A stretch of DNA of 64,000 bases, from positions 682,001 through 746,000 of the forward strand of contig NZ_CP160328.2 in the NCBI RefSeq assembly GCF_040741455.2, in the 5' to 3' direction. The DNA comes from Snodgrassella alvi. Its GTDB lineage: Bacteria; Pseudomonadota; Gammaproteobacteria; Burkholderiales; Neisseriaceae. Below, one piece after another: positions 35,062 through 45,096 of the stretch (position 1 is the first letter of the stretch; each line of letters opens with the position of its first letter). The notes beneath the pieces were generated by a model. That model searched no databases and was not told where the DNA came from. It saw nothing but the letters and a program-made list of their open reading frames with translations. A program made the position numbers and the translations under genes.

Positions 35062-36245
35062 ATGTGCACAAAAGCTTTAATTGCAGCTTTTAGTCTTTGC
35101 AAGCCAGTCTGCAAATCAGCATCAGTCAATAGCAGACTAGGTGCAAAACGTAAGACATTATTACCTGCCACCAAAACCAGCAAGCCATGCTGCAAAGCCA
35201 ACTGCATTAATTGCGCAGCCCGTCCTTTGTACTTATCAGACATCACACAACCAAGCAATAAGCCCTGTCCTCTTACCTGAGCAAACACACCAGATGCATC
35301 AGATAATTCCTGCAAACCTTTCTTCAATTTTTCACCTTGCCGCAAAACATTCTGCAAGGTCTCAGGCGTATTTATAATATCAAATGCCGCACAGCCCACC
35401 GCACACGCTAGCGGATTACCACCAAAGGTACTGCCATGACTACCAGGCGTAAAACTGCGACCAACAGCTTCTGTTGTCAACATAGCACCTATAGGAATCC
35501 CACAACCCAGTGCTTTGGCAGCTGAAACAATATCCGGCCGGATATCATAATACTGATGTGCAAACAACTTACCGGTACGTCCCATCCCCGTTTGCACTTC
35601 ATCGAGAATCAACAAAGCTTGATGACGATCACAGGCACGACGAGCCGCCTGCAAAAAAGCTTCAGTTACAGGCAATACACCACTTTCACCTTGAATCGGT
35701 TCAATAACTACCGCACAGGTTTTATCATTGACCGCTGCATCAATAGCAGCAACATCATTAAACGGAATATGCCGGATACCAGCAGGCAAGGGCGCAAAAT
35801 CATTACTGTATTTGGGTTGACCGCCTACAGAGACAGTAAAAAGCGTACGACCATGAAATCCATTAATACAAGCAATTATTTCGTGTTTTCCTGTATCAGG
35901 AAAATGGTCACGCGCATATTTTCGGGCCAGTTTAAAAGCAGCTTCATTGGCTTCTGCGCCAGAATTACAAAAAAATACTTGCTCAGCAAATGTGTGTTTT
36001 ACCAGACGCTCAGCCAAATTCTGTGCCGGTTGGGTGGTATAAATATTGGAAATGTGCCATAACTTATGTGCCTGTTCCATCAACGCATTAATTAGAAGCG
36101 GATGGCAGTGACCCAAAGCATTTACAGCAATCCCACCTGCTAAATCTATGTATTCCTGCCCATTATCATCCCAAACACGGCTACCTTCAGCACGAATAGG
36201 CAGCATAGGTGCAAAACTAAAATTCGGTGTTAAATAATTATGCAT
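35058..36245 (-). CDS. argD: Acetylornithine aminotransferase ArgD
   Basis: ArgD is a PLP enzyme that makes N-acetylornithine in arginine synthesis and often also serves as succinyldiaminopimelate aminotransferase in lysine synthesis. The 395-residue protein has Cys-Asn-Ser-Gly-Ala-Glu-Ala-Asn-Glu-Ala near residue 97 and Leu-Asp-Glu-Val-Gln-Thr-Gly-Met-Gly-Arg-Thr-Gly near residue 220. The PLP lysine lies in Ala-Ala-Lys-Ala-Leu-Gly-Cys-Gly. The ATG at 36245 has a GAGAG ribosome binding site four bases upstream; the longer frame to 36269 lacks one. It forms a coupled pair with the sirtuin gene. Confidence 0.93.
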   Translation of the reverse strand: MHNYLTPNFSFAPMLPIRAEGSRVWDDNGQEYIDLAGGIAVNALGHCHPLLINALMEQAHKLWHISNIYTTQPAQNLAERLVKHTFAEQVFFCNSGAEANEAAFKLARKYARDHFPDTGKHEIIACINGFHGRTLFTVSVGGQPKYSNDFAPLPAGIRHIPFNDVAAIDAAVNDKTCAVVIEPIQGESGVLPVTEAFLQAARRACDRHQALLILDEVQTGMGRTGKLFAHQYYDIRPDIVSAAKALGCGIPIGAMLTTEAVGRSFTPGSHGSTFGGNPLACAVGCAAFDIINTPETLQNVLRQGEKLKKGLQELSDASGVFAQVRGQGLLLGCVMSDKYKGRAAQLMQLALQHGLLVLVAGNNVLRFAPSLLLTDADLQTGLQRLKAAIKAFVHI

Positions 36246-37044
36246 ATTTCTCTCTATTAATCTATACATTTATCATAATCAGAAGTCATCAAGTTCTGCT
36301 ATCTCAATGTATCATAAACCTGATGAACAAATAAGAAAACATACAAACAACTGATTCAGTAAAGATTAACCTGAATAAAATATTAGTTTGAGAATAAGCT
36401 TATAGAAAGCAAAAAGATAAAATGCGAACATTTTTCAAATTCCTAAACTTATATGTTCAGCATTAATCATAAGTTTTATGCAAAAAACTATTTAGATAAC
36501 TAATTTCCATAACATCTATCAAGACAAAAACCCTCATCAAAATAGACAGAAAAATTAATCATAACTCATTAAAATTTGAAATAAATATCAAATTTGAAGT
36601 ACCAAATAAATCATAATTTTTATATGTTATTCATAAAACCAGAATAACTCGTATAGCTAAATTCTTAAAACTAAAAACAGATTTATTATTCAATTACAAA
36701 GGTTTGAACTAGTGCATTTTTAAAAGAATATTTTGAAGAAATTGTTTATTTATCACTGCAGTGTTCAGAATTACCTTAATTATAAATCTAAGACTGAAAC
36801 AAATAAGGGAAATATTCGATCAGAAACTTATAAATACTTTTTATAAAAAGCCGAAAAATCATAAATCCACAAACTTTTTTTTCAGTTAACCTATGGCTTC
36901 AGTATAAATCGGCTATTACTAATTTCTAATGAACCTTATTTATAATAGTACTCAGCAATTTAGCTTCAAAATAATTACTAGCATTTTGCACAAAATAAAT
37001 ATAAGAGGTTGATTTAAAGCAGTCTACTTATAAAAATACAGATT
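36246..37044. other. 800-base AT-rich intergenic region, nothing recognised
   Basis: The stretch between argD and htpX contains no open frame of note and no strong hairpin. It must include the argD promoter. I see no RNA gene or repeat in it. Confidence 0.5.
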
Positions 37045-37899
37045 TCACATTTGGCGCAATCGATTAATTCGATTATCCAACGTTGGATGTGTGCTAAACA
37101 AAGAGTCATCCGATTCACTGGCAATTCCCAGAGCAGACATACCAGTCGGCAACTGACTGGTTTCACCTTTCAACCGCTGCAAAGCAGCGATCATTTTTGG
37201 TGCACCCACTAAACGTGCAGCACCGGCATCTGCCCGATACTCACGCTGACGGCTAAACCACATCACAACTAGACTGGCCAAAAAACCAAATATAATTTGC
37301 AAAATCAGACTTATTGCAAAGTAGGTTCCCTGAGACACTTCTCCATTTTCATCTCTGGACATAACATCTGCAATACGGCGTGCCCAGAAAAACACAAATG
37401 TATTTACCACACCCTGTAACAATGTCATTGTCACCATATCACCATTACCAATATGTGCCATTTCATGAGCCAGCACAGCTTCTACTTCATCCTGAGACAT
37501 ACCATGTAACAAACCAGTACTCACCGCGACAAGTGAGCTATTTTTAGTAGCACCAGTCGCAAAAGCGTTGGGTTCTGGAGAATCATAAATCGCCACTTCC
37601 GGCATAGTAATATTCCACTGATTTGCCAGCCGGGCTACAGTGTTTAGTAGCCATGCCTCCGCAGCACTTTGAGGTTGACCGATTATCTGACCATCGACCG
37701 AAGCAAGAGCTAGCGATTTTGACATCAACAAAGAGATAAACGAACCGGTAAAACCCACTACAGCTGCCACTAACAACAAACTGCTGGTCGTATTACTGTT
37801 AAGCCTAATACCCAAAAATGCACATAAGATGTTCAGAACAATATTAATAACGATAATAACGGCTAGATTTGTAGCAATAAACAATAAAATGCGTTTCAC
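37045..37899 (-). CDS. htpX: Membrane zinc metalloprotease HtpX
   Basis: HtpX degrades misfolded inner-membrane proteins alongside FtsH. The 284-residue protein has two N-terminal membrane helices (about residues 5-25 and 38-60) and the zinc motif His-Glu-Met-Ala-His near residue 140. Two more hydrophobic segments follow, and the third zinc ligand Glu lies in Arg-Glu-Tyr-Arg-Ala-Asp near residue 220. The tail [10 protein letters not shown] is conserved in the family. It is a single-gene unit flanked by long gaps. In other bacteria htpX answers to envelope or heat stress; no heat-shock promoter was identified here. Confidence 0.94.
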   Translation of the reverse strand: MKRILLFIATNLAVIIVINIVLNILCAFLGIRLNSNTTSSLLLVAAVVGFTGSFISLLMSKSLALASVDGQIIGQPQSAAEAWLLNTVARLANQWNITMPEVAIYDSPEPNAFATGATKNSSLVAVSTGLLHGMSQDEVEAVLAHEMAHIGNGDMVTMTLLQGVVNTFVFFWARRIADVMSRDENGEVSQGTYFAISLILQIIFGFLASLVVMWFSRQREYRADAGAARLVGAPKMIAALQRLKGETSQLPTGMSALGIASESDDSLFSTHPTLDNRINRLRQM

Positions 37900-38137
37900 A
37901 TTATGCCCTTTTAATTTCTGCAGAATTTAATCAGCACAATATAATATTGACATATAAAAATCTAAATACCAAACTTGAAACAAACAGTTTATAAATCAGA
38001 AGTCACAAACAAAAATTATCATATAAAGTTAAAGAAATGATTTAATTCACGAATTCAACTTTGAAAAGCGACATTCTGTATAGAGAAAGAAACATTCAAG
38101 TCAAAAGAATATAGCGATGATTAAAACAGACTAATCC

Positions 38138-39397
38138 CTAAATACGTACCTCTCCATGTCCCAAAACAATCCACTTCTGGCTGGTTAACCCCTGCAACCC
38201 TACTGGACCTCGTACATGGATTTTATCAGTAGATATACCAATTTCCGCCCCAAGACCATACTCGTAGCCATCTGCAAAACGAGTAGACGCATTCAGCATA
38301 ACACTAGCAGAGTCTACAGCACGCAGAAAAAGCTGAGCATGTAGCAAATCATTGGTTACAATACTATCAGTATGATGGCTGCCAAAATGATTTATATGCT
38401 CTATCGCGTCTTCAATATTGGCAACTACCTTAATAGACAGAATTGGAGCCAAATATTCAGTAGACCAATCTTCCTCAGTAGCCGGTAAAACATCATCCTT
38501 CAAAATCTGCACAGTTTGCGCACAACCACGTAATTCAACATTTTTCTCAGCATACTTTTGCTGTAGTAAAGGCAATAACTTTTTTGCTTGGCTAGTATGA
38601 ATCAATAAGGTTTCCATAGTATTGCAAGTACCATAGCGCGAAGTCTTCGCGTTTACAGCTATATCAATTGCCATTTCTGCAGAAGCGGAAGCATCAATAT
38701 AGACATGACAAATACCATCAAGATGTTTGATTACCGGTATCCGCGATTTTTCCTTCACTCTTTGCACCAGCCCTTTACCGCCACGTGGAATAATCACATC
38801 AATATATTCCGGCAGATTAAGCAGCACATCAACACCTGCTCGATCAGTCTCAGTAATCAGATTAACAGCTGCTTGGGGTATTCCAGTTTCAATCAAAGCA
38901 GAATTGATGACAGCAGCAATAGCTTTATTGCTATTAATGGCTTCACTCCCGCCGCGTAATAAACAACTATTACCTGCTTTCAGACATAAAATCGCCGCAT
39001 CCAGCGTCACATTCGGGCGTGATTCATAAATCATGCCAATTACACCAAGCGGAACACGCATTTTACCAACCGTGATACCACTTTGCAGAGTTCTAAAATC
39101 ATCCATTTCACCTACTGGATCAGGCAGTGCAGCAACCTTATGAACACCTTCAATCATCGAATCAATACTACGATTACTCAGATGCAGGCGATCAAGTAAA
39201 GCAGCATCCAATCCCTGTAAACGTGCTGCCTTCATATCCGCTTCATTGGCTGCAAGAATCAGGTGCTGTTGTGCAGCTAGATTATTAGCAATCAGCATTA
39301 AAGCCTGATTTTTCTGTGCAGCAGAAACTCTAGTCAGAGAATAAAAAGCCTCTTTAGCTGCTTTAGCCGTTTCAGTAATATATTCGGTCAATTCCAC
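38138..39397 (-). CDS. proA: Gamma-glutamyl phosphate reductase ProA
   Basis: ProA reduces gamma-glutamyl phosphate to glutamate semialdehyde in proline synthesis. The 419-residue protein of the aldehyde dehydrogenase superfamily shows [10 protein letters not shown] near residue 127. The NADPH and catalytic core includes Lys-His-Leu-Asp-Gly-Ile-Cys-His, and the active Cys lies in [10 protein letters not shown] near residue 255. The family tail Gly-Pro-Val-Gly-Leu-Gln-Gly-Leu is also present. The partner proB is not adjacent. Confidence 0.95.
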   Translation of the reverse strand: MELTEYITETAKAAKEAFYSLTRVSAAQKNQALMLIANNLAAQQHLILAANEADMKAARLQGLDAALLDRLHLSNRSIDSMIEGVHKVAALPDPVGEMDDFRTLQSGITVGKMRVPLGVIGMIYESRPNVTLDAAILCLKAGNSCLLRGGSEAINSNKAIAAVINSALIETGIPQAAVNLITETDRAGVDVLLNLPEYIDVIIPRGGKGLVQRVKEKSRIPVIKHLDGICHVYIDASASAEMAIDIAVNAKTSRYGTCNTMETLLIHTSQAKKLLPLLQQKYAEKNVELRGCAQTVQILKDDVLPATEEDWSTEYLAPILSIKVVANIEDAIEHINHFGSHHTDSIVTNDLLHAQLFLRAVDSASVMLNASTRFADGYEYGLGAEIGISTDKIHVRGPVGLQGLTSQKWIVLGHGEVRI

Positions 39398-39559
39398 GTG
39401 AATTTACTTTCCAGAAAAAAAACACTAAAATCATTCTTATTCTCATATAAAATCACAAAGAATACATTTACCCAATTACAACTACCCTTGCATATACCCT
39501 GAAATCCACATGATAGGTAAAAATTATCAGGCTAATAGAACCCTGCACACATAATAGAA

Positions 39560-40492
39560 CTAATCAATATGTGTATCGGTAGAATCCTTAAAATTGGTTT
39601 GTGGCCTCAACACTATTAAGTGGTCAACAGCACCAATGGCATTGGTATCCTTACCTGGATAATCAAGTTCAGTCAAAAAATGGCGAATACAATTCAGACG
39701 GGCTCGTTTTTTATCATCGGATTTAATAACCGTCCAGGGTGCATCACCGGTATGCGTATGAAAAAACATATCATTCTTAGCTGCCGTATAATCATCCCAG
39801 CGATCCAGAGACTGAATATCAACAGGCGAAAGTTTCCAGTGTTTCAACGGGTCGTCACGACGAGAAATAAACCTACGCAACTGCTCTTCTCTAGAAACAG
39901 AAAACCAAAACTTAAACAGATAAATCCCGCTGTTAACCAACATACGTTCCAATTCTGGTGTTTGACGCATAAACTGCAAATATTCATGTGGCTGGCAAAA
40001 ACCCATTACTCTTTCCACACCAGCACGGTTATACCAAGATCGATCGAAAAAAACCATCTCACCACTTGTCGGCAAACGCTCGATATAGCGTTGAAAATAC
40101 CACTGCCCTTTTTCAGTTTCAGTCGGTTTTTCCAGCGCTACAACTCGGGCACCGCGCGGATTGAGATGTTCCATAAATCGCTTGATTGTTCCCCCTTTAC
40201 CGGCAGCATCCCGACCTTCAAATAAAGAGACAATTTTCTGACCAGATTCCTTAACCCAGTTTTGCACTTTCAACAGCTCAATTTGCAATCTAGCTTTCTC
40301 ACGCTCATAAGTAGCCCGACGCATCCGAGTGCGGTATGGATAACTAGCCGGCAAAGGTGCTGAAGACGAATCTTCATCGGAATGTTTTCCTCGATACTCC
40401 AGCACACTTTTTTCAAAAACATTTAATTTAGTGTCTTTATCCTGATTGTTCACTTCAGAGGATTGTTCAGGCTTTAGTATCTGCTCACTCAT
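39560..40492 (-). CDS. ppk2: Polyphosphate kinase 2
   Basis: PPK2 moves phosphate between polyphosphate and nucleotides, usually making GTP or ATP from diphosphates. The 310-residue protein has the Walker A Gly-Arg-Asp-Ala-Ala-Gly-Lys-Gly-Gly near residue 92, Pro-Arg-Gly-Ala-Arg-Val-Val-Ala-Leu, and the lid and Walker B region Phe-Phe-Asp-Arg-Ser-Trp-Tyr-Asn-Arg-Ala-Gly. A charged 50-residue N-terminus precedes the kinase fold. Length and single-domain layout suit class I PPK2. It is a lone gene; neither ppk1 nor ppx is nearby. Confidence 0.92.
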   Translation of the reverse strand: MSEQILKPEQSSEVNNQDKDTKLNVFEKSVLEYRGKHSDEDSSSAPLPASYPYRTRMRRATYEREKARLQIELLKVQNWVKESGQKIVSLFEGRDAAGKGGTIKRFMEHLNPRGARVVALEKPTETEKGQWYFQRYIERLPTSGEMVFFDRSWYNRAGVERVMGFCQPHEYLQFMRQTPELERMLVNSGIYLFKFWFSVSREEQLRRFISRRDDPLKHWKLSPVDIQSLDRWDDYTAAKNDMFFHTHTGDAPWTVIKSDDKKRARLNCIRHFLTELDYPGKDTNAIGAVDHLIVLRPQTNFKDSTDTHID

Positions 40493-40831
40493 ATTCTTCC
40501 TTTCCTATTATGGCTCAGAGTAAGCCAAATTTTCATTTTAAGAAATGTGATAATCTGTATAAGTATTGTAACTCAATGTACAGTCTGCTTACCAAACAAA
40601 ATGTCATAGATTAATAAAACCTTAGTCTATTACAACTATGACAACTAAAAACCACTGTAATTTCAAAAATTCTAATTTTCAAATATTCATTTCCATAATA
40701 AAAAATCTAATTCAACCAGATAACAAATAATTTTTTAAATTTAAGTTTTCTTTTCAAAAATATATTCAATAAAAACGGGTATCTGTACAGATTACCCGTT
40801 TTTATTAATAAATATCTTTATCTAATATCGT
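40493..40831. other. Intergenic region between ppk2 and mrcA
   Basis: This stretch of about 340 AT-rich bases holds the mrcA terminator at its right end. No gene or RNA is recognised; the ppk2 promoter must lie on its left side. Confidence 0.5.
40771..40803. terminator. Terminator of mrcA
   Basis: The arms AAAAACGGGTA (40771-40781) and TACCCGTTTTT (40793-40803) pair perfectly, and the loop region contains the palindrome ATCTGTACAGAT. A/T-runs on both sides allow use in either direction. Confidence 0.85.
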
Positions 40832-43183
40832 TTAGAAAAGAGAATCTAATTGGCCATTATTACCTGACTGCGGAACAATTGGAATTTCAGCACCATCATC
40901 ATCTCCATCATTATTACTATTTCCCTGCTTTGGCGTAATCGGCCCGTCAGCTCGATTATCCAGTGGTAGATCAGGATTAGTTGTCTGATATTCCTTCAGA
41001 TAGAATTCACCGGATTTCTGAACAATTCCGGCAGGTACTGGTGTATTTACAACCGGTTTATCTTTTAACGCATAGCGCATGTAATCAAGCCATACTGGCA
41101 CTGCAATCGTACCACCAAAAGCAGAACGTCCCATACTGCGTGGACGGTCATAACCAATAAATACCGCACTAACTATATTCGGATTGAAACCTACAAACCA
41201 AGCATCCTTATTATCATTAGTCGTACCTGTTTTACCCGCTATATCACTGCGTCCCAATGCATGAGCACTATAAGCAGTCCCATGATTAACCACGTCCATC
41301 ATCATGTGATACAAAATAAATGCATTACGCGGATCTATAGCCATGGGAGCATTCTGTTTAGCCACCAACGGCTGCATCTGCGCGCGCAAATTACCACGAC
41401 TGTCATAAATTCGGTCAATCACATAATTGGAAACCTTGTATCCCCCATTAGCGAAAATTGCATAGCCTTCAGCCATTTGCATTGGCGTTACCTGCCCACT
41501 ACCCAATGCCATCGACAAACTGTTGGGAATCTGATCTGGCCTAAAACCGAAATGCTGCACATACTGTCTGGCATAATCCACCCCCATTGCCATCAAAATA
41601 CGAATAGACACCATATTTTTGGAGGCAGTTAATGCTTGTCGCAGTGTTATAAATCCAGCATAGCGTCCATCCGAATTTTTTGGTGCCCATGCACGTCCAC
41701 CATTACCCATACCTGGCAAAACAATCGGCGCATCATTAACCATCGTAGCCGGCGTAAAACCTTTAGCAATAGCAGCAGAATAAATAAACGGTTTAAATGA
41801 TGACCCAGGTTGCCGTTTTGCCTGAGTGGCACGATTAAAACTACGGCGGTAAAAGTCGTAACCTCCCACAAGTGCTTTAATTGCCCCTGTCTGAGCATCT
41901 AAAGCAACAATTGCACCTTGAAGTTCCGGTTGCTGCACTACACGGTAACTATTACCTTCTCTATGCACATGAACTACCGAACCAACACGCACGGATGCTT
42001 CACCCAATTTAGCATTGTTAATTGCACGCTTTATCCAGTTATAACTATTACCACCAATGCGCATCTCCCCTACACCAGCGATATAAACTACTATTGAATT
42101 GGAATTCAGAGCCGTCACCACAGCCGGCAGCATCCCATCCACCGCTGAGCGATTGGCCAAATACTGCTCTATCTGTTCATCGCGAATATCATCTGGAATT
42201 TTGCTTAAATCAAAAAAGCCTTCAGCACCCCGATAAGCAGAACCTCTATCAAAATTGTTCAATACCTTACGCAGCGCCTGAGTAGCTACTGCCTGATCCT
42301 GAGAATTTACTGTGGTATAAACCTTGAATCCTTGGGTATACGCCGCGTCACCATATTTTTCATACATCTGCTGACGTACCATTTCAGCGACATAAAGAGC
42401 ATTCTGATCTATAGCCTGCTGATAATGCACATACTTTAATGGTTCAGCATAAGCGGCATCAGCCTGAGCCTGAGTAATTTTGCCCAGTTCAACCATATTA
42501 TTCAGAATATATCGCTGACGCATTTTAGCCCGTTGTGGATTTACAACAGGATTAAAAGTAGAAGGAGCCTTAGGCAAACCGGCCAGAATCGTCGCCTCTG
42601 CCAAATCTAATTGTTGTACAGGCTTATTAAAATAAACCAAAGAAGCAGCTGCAAAACCATACGCACGCTGCCCCAGATAAATCTGATTAAAGTAAAGTTC
42701 CAGTATCTGATCTTTAGTCAGTTTTTGTTCAATTTTATAGGCCAGCAAAGCCTCATTGAACTTGCGCGTATAGGTACGCTCATTAGTAAGATAAAAATTG
42801 CGAGCCACCTGCTGAGTAATAGTACTGGCTCCAGATTGCACACCACCAGTTAGATTAGAAATAAGCGCACGGCTAATGCCAATAAAGTCAACACCACCAT
42901 GTTCATAAAACCGCTTATCCTCAGCTGCAACAACAGCATCTTTCAGTACTTGTGGAAAATCATTGATACGAGTAAAAGCACGTCGTTCTTCACCAAACTG
43001 CCCCATAAGCTTGCCATCAGCAGAATAAATGGTAAGTGGCATTTTCGGCTGATAATGAGTTACAGCTTCTAGAGAAGGCAATTTAGGATAAGTTACCATA
43101 ATTGCAATCGCCACCAGACCAGCAGCAAATAGCGCCAGTCCTACAAACAAACCAACGGTAGATAGCAATAATTTTCTAATCAT
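40832..43183 (-). CDS. mrcA: Penicillin-binding protein 1A (bifunctional transglycosylase/transpeptidase)
   Basis: PBP1A polymerises glycan strands and cross-links peptides in the periplasm. The 783-residue protein has one N-terminal membrane helix. The glycosyltransferase domain has Ala-Ala-Glu-Asp-Lys-Arg-Phe-Tyr-Glu-His-Gly-Gly near residue 88 and Gln-Gln-Val-Ala-Arg-Asn. The transpeptidase has Ser-Ser-Phe-Lys (active serine), Ser-Lys-Asn and Lys-Thr-Gly-Thr-Thr. A Pro/Asn/Gly/Asp-rich tail of about 60 residues follows. The start at 43183 is ATG, whereas the longer frame begins with TTG. It is divergent from pilM, an arrangement conserved in many type IV pilus bacteria. Confidence 0.95.
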   Translation of the reverse strand: MIRKLLLSTVGLFVGLALFAAGLVAIAIMVTYPKLPSLEAVTHYQPKMPLTIYSADGKLMGQFGEERRAFTRINDFPQVLKDAVVAAEDKRFYEHGGVDFIGISRALISNLTGGVQSGASTITQQVARNFYLTNERTYTRKFNEALLAYKIEQKLTKDQILELYFNQIYLGQRAYGFAAASLVYFNKPVQQLDLAEATILAGLPKAPSTFNPVVNPQRAKMRQRYILNNMVELGKITQAQADAAYAEPLKYVHYQQAIDQNALYVAEMVRQQMYEKYGDAAYTQGFKVYTTVNSQDQAVATQALRKVLNNFDRGSAYRGAEGFFDLSKIPDDIRDEQIEQYLANRSAVDGMLPAVVTALNSNSIVVYIAGVGEMRIGGNSYNWIKRAINNAKLGEASVRVGSVVHVHREGNSYRVVQQPELQGAIVALDAQTGAIKALVGGYDFYRRSFNRATQAKRQPGSSFKPFIYSAAIAKGFTPATMVNDAPIVLPGMGNGGRAWAPKNSDGRYAGFITLRQALTASKNMVSIRILMAMGVDYARQYVQHFGFRPDQIPNSLSMALGSGQVTPMQMAEGYAIFANGGYKVSNYVIDRIYDSRGNLRAQMQPLVAKQNAPMAIDPRNAFILYHMMMDVVNHGTAYSAHALGRSDIAGKTGTTNDNKDAWFVGFNPNIVSAVFIGYDRPRSMGRSAFGGTIAVPVWLDYMRYALKDKPVVNTPVPAGIVQKSGEFYLKEYQTTNPDLPLDNRADGPITPKQGNSNNDGDDDGAEIPIVPQSGNNGQLDSLF

Positions 43184-43321
43184 AATCAACTAATTTTCAT
43201 TTAAAGGCTGCGAAACATATTCAAAATAAAGTAAACTTTGTTCTTCATTTCGTTAGCAACATACAAATTTGAGTTTTAAGCACTTCATCACCCGTTTGAT
43301 AAACAGACAGAAAGCCCTTTC

Positions 43322-44413
43322 ATGAAACTGAATAATTTCAAAATAAATTCAAAGAATAAGAAGGTGGCCACAACTTCATCGAGACAGTGTCTTGGTATCA
43401 GTCTTACTGATAAAAGCATTAACATGGTGCTCCTGAATGCACGCAGTTTAAATCAATTTCGTCTCGAAAAATACGTTGTTGTGCCTTTGCCAAAAAATAT
43501 TATTGGTAACGGCAACATCGAAAATCATGATGAACTTGTTGTTCATCTACAACAGGCTAAACAAATGCTCCAAAGCAATTGTCGCAACATTACCGTAGCC
43601 ATTTCACAAAAGCAAACCTCCATCCAGTTTCTAGATAGAGATGAAGATACAGAGTATACCGAAGAAGAACAAATCATGGCTGAATTGAGTCAATATGACT
43701 CAATGGATGATGTAAGTTACGACTATCAGAATGTCAGTATCAATGAGAATGGAAAAGAAAGTTTGCTACTGGTCAACAGCAAACGGGATGACGTCAATAT
43801 TCTGATGGATGCTTTTACCGATGCAGGTATCACACCCACACAAATGGATGTCGATATACTGGCAATAATGAATAGCGCCATCACATGGATAAATATCAGA
43901 CAGCCTGAATTAACAGAAAAATGTATCGCAGTTTTCAATATTGATTACGGTGAAACACAAGCAATTATCATGCGTCATGGCAAATTACTTTATAAACAAG
44001 AAATTAATCTTGGCTATGATCATCTGATGCAATCCTTGCGGCGAAACTACCAGCTGACTGATGAAGAAGCGTGGGAAATGCTCTATAGTCAAACCAAGCC
44101 AGAAGATTACAATCAGACTGTAGCGCAGCCATTCCAGCAACAATTTATTCAGGAAATACAGAGAGTTTTACAATTTTATTTTACTTCGGCTAGTCAAGAA
44201 AATGAAATTGAAGAAATCCTTGTTTTTGGTTACAGCAATAATCAGGCAGCCAATAGCCTTGCTGACAGCATCAGCCAGCAAACCAGTATTCCTGCGCAAC
44301 AGATTAACCCTATACTGTTAGCACAGCCCAGTGATGCAATTCAACAGGCAAAATTGCAACAGGACAGTAGTTTATTAACCGTAGCCTTTGGCTTGGCCGT
44401 AAGAGGATTATAA
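43322..44413 (+). CDS. pilM: Type IV pilus inner membrane platform protein PilM
   Basis: PilM is an actin-like cytosolic ATP-binding protein that docks on the PilN N-terminus and links the pilus motor to the alignment complex. The 363-residue protein shows an N-terminal Leu-Gly-Ile-Ser-Leu-Thr phosphate-binding turn near residue 24 and Asp-Val-Asp near residue 179. A Phe-Asn-Ile-Asp-Tyr-Gly-Glu-Thr second phosphate loop lies near residue 205. A lysine/asparagine-rich N-terminal extension of about 20 residues precedes the domain. It opens a five-gene pil operon with one-base spacing to pilN. Confidence 0.92.
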   Translation: MKLNNFKINSKNKKVATTSSRQCLGISLTDKSINMVLLNARSLNQFRLEKYVVVPLPKNIIGNGNIENHDELVVHLQQAKQMLQSNCRNITVAISQKQTSIQFLDRDEDTEYTEEEQIMAELSQYDSMDDVSYDYQNVSINENGKESLLLVNSKRDDVNILMDAFTDAGITPTQMDVDILAIMNSAITWINIRQPELTEKCIAVFNIDYGETQAIIMRHGKLLYKQEINLGYDHLMQSLRRNYQLTDEEAWEMLYSQTKPEDYNQTVAQPFQQQFIQEIQRVLQFYFTSASQENEIEEILVFGYSNNQAANSLADSISQQTSIPAQQINPILLAQPSDAIQQAKLQQDSSLLTVAFGLAVRGL

Positions 44414-44414
44414 G

Positions 44415-45083
44415 ATGTTACCTTTATTAAAAATTAATCTGCTGCCCTATCGAGAAGCCTTACAAACCAAACAAAAGAAACAATTTCAGACTCTACTGGC
44501 CGTTGCTGCTTTAATCGGTGTAGGTCTGGCAGTATTAGGCTACTTAGCTATAGATAGTCGGGTTAGCAGTCAAGAAGCCCGTAATCAAGTATTAAAAGAT
44601 GGAATAGACAAACTGGATGGAGAAATTAAACAGATCGCTCAATTACAAGATGAGCGCAAAAATTTCACAGCCAGACAAGAAAAAGTAGAAGAGTTATCAA
44701 ATAAACGTTTTGAAGCAGCTCGTATACTGGATACGTTGAATACATTAGCACCTTTAGGATTGTATATAACCAGTATAGAAGCTCAAGATGCCAATACATA
44801 TGTCATTAATGGTAAAGCTTTTAGTGATGCTAAAACTGCAGCTTTCATGAATGCTTTACCAGGACAACTATTTACAACACCTGAATTATTAAATATCAAA
44901 CGAGTTAATAATACTCAGGAATTCAGTATTCGTATACGTTTAAATAATCTTATTGGCCAGCAAGAAGATATGAGAGAAACCAATCAGGCTATTAACCCAA
45001 ACTCTTCATCAACTGAACTAAATCAGGATACAGAAGCACCTCATCAAGAAAATGAGTCTAGTGCATCTGAACCAACAAATTGA
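44415..45083 (+). CDS. pilN: Type IV pilus inner membrane protein PilN
   Basis: PilN is a bitopic inner-membrane protein that binds PilM through its cytosolic N-terminus and pairs with PilO in the periplasm. The start shows the conserved Ile-Asn-Leu-Leu-Pro-Tyr-Arg-Glu PilM-binding motif at residues 7-14. One membrane helix follows at about residues 26-46, then a coiled coil (about 50-95) and a ferredoxin-like domain. A polar Ser/Glu/Asn-rich tail of some 35 residues, longer than I expect in homologues, ends the protein. AGAGGA lies just upstream of the start. Confidence 0.92.
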   Translation: MLPLLKINLLPYREALQTKQKKQFQTLLAVAALIGVGLAVLGYLAIDSRVSSQEARNQVLKDGIDKLDGEIKQIAQLQDERKNFTARQEKVEELSNKRFEAARILDTLNTLAPLGLYITSIEAQDANTYVINGKAFSDAKTAAFMNALPGQLFTTPELLNIKRVNNTQEFSIRIRLNNLIGQQEDMRETNQAINPNSSSTELNQDTEAPHQENESSASEPTN

Positions 45084-45088
45084 AGGAG
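45083..45088 (+). promoter_or_regulatory. Ribosome binding site that fixes the pilO start
   Basis: AAGGAG overlaps the pilN stop and lies eight bases before the ATG at 45097. It rules out the longer in-frame start at 45052 inside pilN. Confidence 0.85.
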
Positions 45089-45096
45089 TACTGACA

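Noticed and set aside
45052-45096. Upstream start for pilO inside pilN
   Set aside because: A strong AAGGAG before the ATG at 45097 and the usual PilO N-terminus favour the shorter form.
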